Shown in pieces: positions 6,287-12,073 of a DNA stretch of 12,073 nt. How positions within the stretch are numbered: the stretch's first letter is position 1; each line of letters begins with the position of its first letter. The stretch comes from Lepiota brunneoincarnata. Lineage: Eukaryota > Basidiomycota > Agaricomycetes > Agaricales > Agaricaceae. A program made the position numbers and the translations under genes. The stretch is taken from assembly GCA_023014365.1 (NCBI GenBank), contig JAEBUN010000095.1:1-12073 (forward strand). Direction: 5' to 3'. Under the pieces are notes generated by a model, which saw only the letters and a program-made list of their open reading frames with translations, was not told where the DNA came from and made no database searches.

Positions 6287-7152
6287 GTGAAAAGGTAGAA
6301 ACTTTCGTAGGTTTTAATATAGATAGTGGGCTTGTTTTCACTAAGCTTAGCCGCAATTCAATAAGCTTAAGCTAATACAAGTGGAATGAGATAGATAATG
6401 AACAGTTTTGTCTTTTAGGGTGTTCTGGGGGCGCGTTCTGACAGCGAAATTCAAGAGAGTAGTGTTTTTAGAGGTTAACGAACAGCTATTGAAGTTATCT
6501 TAGCTGTACAGTGCAACAATGAAAGGACAATCCCTGTCAATTCAAAGCGCAGGGTCTCTGGTCTCTGGTCTCTGGTCTCTGAACTCTGGTCTCTGTCTCT
6601 GTCTCTGTCTCTAGCACTCTGGAACTCTAAACTCTGAACTCTGGTCTCTGTCTCTGTCTCTGGGTTGGTCAACGACCGAAGAAATCACACTTAATGACGC
6701 ACACTAAATAGCCCTCTGAAACCATTCTTGATCACGGCTTGCAGACTTGTGTGTGGAAGTGGGGGTGAGACCTCTTGCTTCTCCACAAACAAGTGCGACC
6801 GTATTTATATTGTTTAGATACATACAAGAGATAGTAAATATAAAATAGAAACAATAAGCTTAATTGTTACAGGCACTGTAGAACATTTTGGAAGGTTCAG
6901 CAGCATTTCTACCTCACCCTGGGTGTGCTCGTCTGCATTATTCTGCATCCACGCAAGCACGTTAAGTTTCCGGATCAATTATGATCGGAATGTATAGCGG
7001 ATGGACAATCCCTTGATCTGTTGTAATTAATCTCAGTTAAGCAGTATGCTGAAGTGCCGGGACCCACAAAGCACTTGTTAATTAGGAGTCTTTGATATTT
7101 CTAGGGTTTTGGGCATCGGGTATTGCCTCCCGAATGTTGGACGTTCCATTCC
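6287..7152. other. Non-coding spacer between the inverted repeats
   Basis: 866 bp without a credible gene. It holds three more TAAGCTTA sites (6342-6349, 6362-6369, 6855-6862), the microsatellite at 6553-6662, and an AT-rich TATTTATAT at 6802-6810 that resembles a TATA box but has no reading frame behind it. The minus-strand frame 6475-6672 is simply the translation of the microsatellite. Confidence 0.55.
6553..6662. repeat. GGTCTCT / GTCTCT microsatellite
   Basis: Four GGTCTCT units are followed by runs of GTCTCT and interspersed AACTCT variants (GAACTCTGG, CACTCTGG). It is degenerate in the middle. On the minus strand it is a CAGAGAC-type repeat. Confidence 0.9.
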
Positions 7153-7482
7153 GTGGTCCAGTCATCATTATTGAACTCGCTATAGACATAATATGCCTGC
7201 GACAGCCGCTAGGTACATTCTTTTATGTTCAAACGCATTTGGGTTCATCAGAAAACTGCTTGTAAGGTCCCTTGATGCGACTGGGGTATACTCGATAGGC
7301 TATGTAGAGTCCTGAATCCCTCCGGAGAGTGTTCTGATAGCTTGGTTCACTAAGCTTAGTGATAATGAACTGGTTTGAACACATCTGAGGCTCAAGTATC
7401 CTCAATTCGGTCAAACTGGCTACTACGGGATACAGTACCAATCCTCTATAGAGTTCTTTAATGATATAGCCAATGATTTTAT
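7153..7482 (-). repeat. Inverted repeat copy B
   Basis: Minus-strand copy of 5961-6286. The palindrome TCACTAAGCTTAGTGA is preserved exactly at 7347-7362. The minus-strand frame 7612-7229 runs through it and beyond its end and has no recognisable protein. Confidence 0.85.
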
Positions 7483-8173
7483 GTAGAGAATCGTTCCAGA
7501 GTACAGAATTCATGTATAGGTGTAAAATCAGCGTATTAGTGCTCCATCCACTACTATGCACATAGCTGCATCTACCCCCACTCCTACCCCCTTGCCCATG
7601 GTTTCTCAGCAACCATCATGCAGCTCACCAATGGCCATCTCTACCTCCTCTGGCATGTCTACTCCTGGAGTCCCATCAGTCCAAATGGTAAGCACCATCT
7701 CTACCCTGGCTCTGACCCCAATAGAGGTTGACAGCGTCCTCTCAACCTGGGGCCAGGGACTAATGCCTACAGCCTACCCAGATTGTCTCAACCTTGCCCA
7801 TTCCCTCCTTACGGATGGGCTCATCATTTGGCTTGCAGATGGTTGTTGGGCCTGCGCCACCTAGGACAAAGGAACCAAGTTGCCGGGTTGTCAACTTGAC
7901 TGGCATCATTTGCCCCCCCTTATGCAAGGTACATCTAGGGGTCTGTGGTAAGGTACTTGGGCTCAGCCATCCTAGCCAATGCCCAGTGCCTGAACCCAGC
8001 CTCAGCCTTCAGCCACCCCCATCCCTGAGCCCAATCCGCATGTGACTAATGTTGTTTGTATATTGTTTGCATGTATTATGTTCTGGTAGCTATGTAGTGT
8101 TTGGTTACCCAGTCTGTGTGTGGACCACTGCTGTATTTAAGTAGCACGCATGCCAATTGCAACTGGCATTTGA
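7483..8173 (+). other. Proline/serine-rich coding-like stretch with stops, upstream of the 8174 pseudogene
   Basis: Plus-strand frame 2 reads a Ser/Thr/Pro-rich chain from an ATG at 7556 (STPTPTPLPMVSQQPS) to a stop at 7864. Further short coding-like pieces in two frames run to about 8045. The frame is the same as that of the following pseudogene, so this may be its decayed N-terminal exon(s). Alternatively it may be unrelated low-complexity sequence. From 8046 to 8173 nothing codes. TATTTAAG at 8134-8141 and the small hairpin ATGCCA...TGGCAT just after it (about 8149-8169) might be promoter parts. Confidence 0.35.
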
Positions 8174-9702
8174 ATATTAACTTGGTTCTGGCCGCCTTCA
8201 TCCCCTAACACCCATCCTATTATTATCCCTGGACTTCCTCTACTCCCTCAATTCTCCCTTGAAACAAAACCTGTGACTCAACCACCCTCACATATTCCTA
8301 ATCATTTTATCACTCCCTCTATTCCATCAACTTCACATATTATATCTGGACCCTCCCCTTCTATAAATTCCTCTCTTCCAGCCAATCCATCCACCACACT
8401 TGCCAGCCTTGGACAGTTAGTTCAGCCTCCTCTCCCACAACAGCCAATGGAAGGATTGAAGGAGACTAGGAAGTCATGGCCATACTTTCCTGTTGGAGCT
8501 TTTGAATGGAACTTATGTACATCTGATGAACTCATCAAAGGCAAGTGGCCACCAATTCATTGGGCATTCAAGGTCAAGGGTGGTCGTAACCATAACAATG
8601 GTTGGGATAAAGCTCCCAAATGGTGCCAGAGAAGGATTTGGTGACAGCTCTATAGGGACAAGCAAAGGCATGGCAGGCAGTCAGGGTATGCCCTATTTCA
8701 TTTCTCTTGGAATATTGCTAACATTTCTTAGCTGGGACAGTGGCAGCTTGCTTGTAATATGCCTGAATTGTGTGACCAGGTGGTCGAAGATCCAATTTCC
8801 ATCCTGTATACAAGCAAAATTGACCAGGCTTTACAGCCATATTTATCTTTGCTCCACCAAATGGTCTTTAACCTAGCTAGTATTCCAAACGATCCTCTAT
8901 TTCCAGCAAGACAGTATACATATTAGAAGAAGCTTTCCCCTCAATCAGGTGTTTCTTTCATTGGCTCATTGGACTGTCAGGATGTGGGGATGATTTCAAA
9001 CTGGATACACTGTGAGGTATGCCACAGTGATGCTTCACAGCAGCAACAGTGGATTGCTGGCATTGGATTCTCCCATGCTGTGACACTCCTTATTGCCCAT
9101 TGCCTGCATCAGAGGACAGGTATGGGAAATGCACCATCAGAGAGGCAGATCAAAGACATTATGGAGCAAGCATGGACTATCCAGGTCAAAAAGGCATCAT
9201 GGGTGGGGCAAGATGTAGATCAACTCTGCATCCAAAGCTTGGAAGAGTTAATGTTCAAACAATCATTACATGCTGGATATGCAGGAAATATGCAATGGGG
9301 ATTGGATTCAGGGGACCATCAACAGATATGGAACTCATAGTTACTTGTTCCAGGTGACTGGAATCATAGGGATCAGCAAGAAAATGATGATGAGTTGGAG
9401 GTAAGTATCTTGATTACTGGGCACAGTTCCTATTTGATCTCACTATCTATTAGCCCAACAAAGATTATGTAGAGGTGGTATTACCTCCTCCACCCCCTTG
9501 TCCCAAGCCAAGGCCAATCCCAAAGGTAGTAATTGTAACTCCCAGGGACCACAAGAGTAGTGGTGGTGTTGGGAAATAAAAACACTCTGATCAAGAAGAG
9601 ATACCCCAGCTATGCTGCTCAAAATGACAACACATACAGGATATGAATGTTGAGACTATTCAAGTCACTCAAGCTACTAGCCGAGCAAGGAGAAGGACCT
9701 GA
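8174..9702 (+). pseudogene. Decayed intron-containing gene of unrecognised family
   Basis: Plus-strand frame 2 stays coding-like for 1.5 kb despite stops at 8642-8644, 8729-8731, 8924-8926 and 9338-9340. Order: a Pro/Ser-rich start; WPYFPVGAFEWNLCTSDELI; the basic HWAFKVKGGRNHNNGWDKAP; a helical DPISILYTSKIDQALQPYLS; IHCEVCHSDASQQQQW with a CxxCH motif; SHAVTLLIAHCLHQRTG; APSERQIKDIMEQAWTIQVK; then DWNHRDQQENDDELE. The frame is carried across an intron (9401-9453) into KDYVEVVLPPPPPCPKPRPI. Stops at 9577-9579 and 9625-9627 precede a basic tail, ATSRARRRT, ending TGA 9700-9702. GGRNHNNGWDK faintly recalls GCM/FLYWCH-like zinc domains seen in fungal multi-copy proteins, but I cannot confirm this. 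Function unknown. No ATG is evident. Confidence 0.6.
9401..9453 (+). other. Intron in the plus-strand pseudogene
   Basis: 53 bp, GTAAGT donor and CTATTAG acceptor. Removing it keeps the reading frame (phase 0) and joins two coding-like segments, ...ENDDELE and PNKDYVEVV.... Short introns of this size are typical of basidiomycetes. Confidence 0.72.
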
Positions 9703-10780
9703 GGAAGGCAGTAAGCATTTATAATGGGATATTGTGAGGCTAAATTTGGATTTGGATAAAAGATGGTGTATTCAAGTAGATATGTGGCACATATTTTATA
9801 AATTCTACACTTCTGAGTTTTGTTTCACTGAGAACCTTGCCTGCATACAGAATCTGGCCCTCAACACATTTTTATTAGGTTGTAGAGAGGCTGAATGATG
9901 CCTCCCACACTATCTCTTATATCCTCTCCTTTCTCTTTCCTATATTTCTGCTAATGTAGCAGTGAAAACATGATGTTTCCCCTTGTTTCATGTTCCCTGG
10001 CTCCCAGATATGACTTAGCCTTAGGATCCAGAGTCCTCAAGAATATACCTCATGTTAGACTTTGTGTTATCTATGATGTACAAAGGAGTCCTTAGGGCCC
10101 CTGTGCTCCTTGATTGGCTCAGTGAAATACCCCAGCCCTACTGAAGGCATACCCTGAGTGCTTGCTCCTCCTTGTAGTCCAGCAAGGAAATGCTGGTTGG
10201 GATATCTTCACCCTCCCTACTTTGCTGTACATTCCTGTCTGTCTTCTCCTTTTGTCGCTGGCATTCAGCCTAGCAGTGGCCTTAGATCAAATCATTTCAG
10301 ATCAGCAATATTTCCCCTCCTCCTCCTGGCTTGTCTCTCTGTTCTCTACCCCTTGGAAATAAACAGTGAATACTGCCTGTAGAATATGATAGAAGGCAGG
10401 ACAGTACAAAATGAATGGTAGCTAGTAATCTCCAATTTTCTTGTGTTTTCCTTCATTCTCATCCTTGTTCCATCTCCACCTCTTTCTTTAACATTCTTTG
10501 TAAGGTTTCTGGAGCATACACAAGCTCCACAGTCCCTAGAGTATATAAACTGTATGTATTCTGTAGGGACCTCAGTTAACAATGATTTTAACTCACATTT
10601 TAAGTCTCCTTCTCTCTTTTTTTCTCTCCCTCTCTCTTTCTCTCTATTTTGCTTCATTTTGCTTTGTTTTACCTTGTCTTGACATCTCAGCTATTGGAAT
10701 TCATTCAGTATACATCTTCTTATTGGCTCACATCATGTCAAGTCCATGTGTTGAGCAGTTTTATTGTAATTGGTTGCTTT
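9703..10780. other. Intergenic region between two convergent pseudogenes
   Basis: About 1.1 kb without a convincing gene; plus frames 10158-10382 and 10443-10682 and minus frame 10657-10346 look incidental. It contains a possible further donor GTAAGC at 9711, a TATATAAA at 10542-10549, a small hairpin GGAGC...GCTCC near 10511-10529, and a pyrimidine tract. The TATA-plus-pyrimidine arrangement looks like a fungal promoter or an old LTR, but no reading frame follows it on the plus strand. Confidence 0.4.
10605..10645 (+). repeat. 41-nt uninterrupted pyrimidine tract
   Basis: Only C and T from 10605 to 10645 (CTCTCT and T runs), about 55 bp after a TATATAAA. This is low-complexity sequence. CT-rich tracts are common in fungal core promoters near start sites. 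Confidence 0.75.
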
Positions 10781-10998
10781 CTACCTATTTTCACTAAAAG
10801 AAAAGTGTAAAGAAGTATGTTCTAAAGGTAAACCATCACTATCAATATAGTGCCCAATCCAGACCCCTAGCTTCTTTCCCAGTGGAGTACTCTGTGGTGC
10901 ATAGTCCCTTGTTACAAGAAATGCATGTGGTGGAGCCTCAAAATGTTTTTTGGCTCCACATTTAGAGTTCTTGCAAACCAAAGTAACTGGGCATAATT

Positions 10999-11047
10999 CT
11001 ACAAAGTTCAGTTGGGAGTAGAGAGTATATAGAACATGATGACTCAC
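10999..11047 (-). other. Intron 3 of the minus-strand pseudogene
   Basis: 49 bp, GTGAGT donor, CTGAAC branch-like site, TTTGTAG acceptor. Splicing joins IHP to ELCPVTLVC in frame and removes an overlap between two otherwise separate open frames. Confidence 0.8.
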
Positions 11048-11404
11048 CAGGGTGGATACCCTTCCCTTCATTGGGTGATTTTCCCTTCCTCTCTATAATT
11101 TGCCACCCATCCAATACACAGCAATTCTCACAAGACTGGCTATGGGGGTTTCCAAGTGGCCTGTATAAGTCATGAGACCATTTTATCATGCATATTCCAG
11201 TCTCTTTCTCCAGGTCTTTGGTCTTCTGGATGACCATGATAAAGTCAGTACCGGTGCCAAGATCAGGGTCAGCCAAAAAGATGTTGTGAACCATAGCAGG
11301 ATTTTGGTTCACAAATACCATCCAAACAAAGTTCATCAGGAATGTATGGCATGTTGTAGGATGAAAGGCATTATTGATGAATGCCATGGTGAGCCAGAAG
11401 TGAC

Positions 11405-11455
11405 CTTTGTTGGCAGTCAGAGTTGAATCATTATTTATGTGACTATCGGACTTAC
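11405..11455 (-). other. Intron 2 of the minus-strand pseudogene
   Basis: 51 bp, GTAAGT donor, CTGAC branch-like site, CAAAG acceptor. The join is off by one base, which could reflect a lost or gained A in the AAAAAA just before the donor. Confidence 0.6.
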
Positions 11456-11592
11456 TTTTTTACGAAATTGTATATTTGGGCCCTAGGTTCATTGTTTATG
11501 AAAGGACTACCACATGAGATAATGAACAATGAGGAATGGTCATCCTGTGTCAATTGATCAAGTACCAGGGCTGGGAAGATAGCATTTAAAAA

Positions 11593-11643
11593 CTGTAGTA
11601 GTTGTTTAGATCAAATGGTAGGCTATATGATTACTGTACTCAC
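11593..11643 (-). other. Intron 1 of the minus-strand pseudogene
   Basis: 51 bp, GTGAGT donor, ATCTAAAC branch-like site, TACTACAG acceptor, phase 0. It joins ...AAEPAK to FLNAIFPALVL. Confidence 0.75.
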
Positions 11644-12073
11644 TTTGGCAGGTTCAGCAGCAGCAGGTTTAAAGGTGGCTTGAACCCAGAAGCCACCATT
11701 AGGAGTCGCATGTGTGGAAACAAGGGTTATGAAGCAGTGATACTCTGACAGCCTTTGGGGTAGCTCAGCCATCTGGGCTTGGAATGCCTCAATAGTAGCT
11801 GTGGTACTAAAATCAAATACAATTTCAATGAGGCTGAGTTTACCACCAAATGAAGCTCCAGGAAAATAAGTCTTGATATGCCCATGAATGAGCTGAGATA
11901 TAATGCCGTTTGCATAATTGCATGAACACCGAAAAGAATTTCAACCTATCACCTGATGACGTGCCTGTCCAAACAAAGTGATGAGCTGTCACACCCTCAT
12001 AGGCTGGCCGTCGTTACCTCCAATGACAGCAGCAATCTCAGAAGATCTGAAACACAGGATTGTGAAATGGTAT

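Larger units (their letters stand above)
5961..7482. mobile_element. Candidate non-autonomous element with ~325-bp inverted termini
   Basis: Two copies of one repeat, 5961-6286 (plus) and 7153-7482 (minus), face each other across 866 bp with no coding frame. Outer ends read RAATCATTGGCTAT on both sides, and each is next to TA (TTA on both sides once the Tc1 element is removed). That fits a TIR element with a 2-3 bp TA/TTA duplication, but so short a duplication could be chance. Two independent insertions in opposite orientation are the main alternative. No transposase is present. Confidence 0.4.
10781..12073 (-). pseudogene. Decayed four-exon gene, unrecognised family with C-terminal zinc-ribbon-like cysteines
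   Basis: Read right to left: exon 12073-11644 (runs off the window), 11592-11456, 11404-11048, 10998-10781. Introns of 51, 51 and 49 bp have GTGAGT/GTAAGT donors and TAG, CAG or AAG acceptors. Exon 1 reads SSEIAAVIGGNDGQPMRV, QLITLFGQARHQVIG, NGIISQLIHGHIKTYFPGAS, LIEIVFDFSTTATIEAFQAQ and GGFWVQATFKPAAAEP. Exon 2 holds NAIFPALVLDQLTQDDHSSL and FIISCGSPFINNEPRAQIY. Exon 3 holds FHPTTCHTFLMNFVWMVFVN and CENCCVLDGW. Exon 4 holds LVCKNSKCGAKKHF and ends SFSENR. Two CxxC/CxxxxC pairs in exons 3-4 suggest a zinc ribbon. In-frame TGA stops at 11991-11989 and 11943-11941, plus a one-base frame error at the exon 2/3 join (next to a run of A), mark it as broken. Strong coding character, spanning splices; function unknown. 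Confidence 0.7.

Noticed and set aside
6553..6662. CRISPR-like array
   Set aside because: The units are 6-7 bp and contiguous without unique spacers, so it is a simple microsatellite.
6475..6672. Minus-strand ORF rich in RDRDRD and TETET
   Set aside because: It is the translation of a GTCTCT microsatellite, with no evidence of being a gene.
5961..7482. Copies A and B as a pair of LTRs
   Set aside because: They are inverted rather than direct, lack TG...CA ends, and have no 5-bp duplication.
8686..8731. Possible 46-bp intron (GTATGC...TTCTTAG with GCTAAC branch site)
   Set aside because: Signals are good, but splicing would shift the reading frame that continues on both sides. It was left out as a feature; a nearby indel could reconcile it.
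10443..10797. Hydrophobic plus-strand ORFs (LSLLLSFFLSLSLSLYF)
   Set aside because: They arise from the pyrimidine tract and mimic membrane segments; no supporting gene structure.

Overview
The window reads as a transposon-rich, gene-poor stretch of a filamentous fungus, most likely a basidiomycete. The grounds are a Ty3/Gypsy element with an integrase-chromodomain polyprotein, a fungal-type Tc1 element, spliceable introns of about 50 bp with GTRAGT donors and CTRAY-like branch sites, and proline/threonine-rich coding sequence. The organism call is inference. No rRNA, tRNA, CRISPR array or intact host gene was found.

Left part (1-5960): nested transposons. Bases 1-325 are a decayed plus-strand retropepsin (protease) fragment of an old Ty3/Gypsy element. 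A minus-strand LTR retrotransposon (326-4352) lies next to it. It has two 384-bp LTRs that begin TGTTA and end TAACA, and a perfect 5-bp target duplication GTTAT (321-325 and 4353-4357). Its interior is only about 3.26 kb: a leader, a gag-like fragment, an integrase core plus chromodomain with in-frame stops, and an unusual 1.3-kb Pro/Thr-rich coding stretch after the chromodomain. Protease, reverse transcriptase, RNase H and the integrase zinc finger are missing, so this is a deletion derivative that would need proteins from elsewhere. Directly abutting it is a 1.6-kb Tc1/mariner element (4360-5958) with TA duplications, roughly 200-bp inverted repeats and a DD34E transposase broken by a single TGA.

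Middle part (5961-7482): two roughly 325-bp copies of one repeat face each other around an 866-bp spacer. The pair may be the termini of a non-autonomous DNA element of about 1.5 kb. The region holds five copies of the palindrome TAAGCTTA and a GTCTCT-type microsatellite.

Right part (7483-12073): two convergent, decayed, intron-containing genes of families I cannot name. The plus-strand one runs about 8174-9702 and the minus-strand one from the right edge to 10781. They are separated by about 1.1 kb of apparently non-coding sequence with a long pyrimidine tract. Both have premature stops, and the minus-strand gene also needs a one-base frame correction.

Overall this is a graveyard with two comparatively young insertions, the LTR element (LTRs about 97% identical) and the Tc1 element. 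The stops are mostly TGA and repeat differences are mostly transitions, which fits cytosine deamination at CpG or a RIP-like process.
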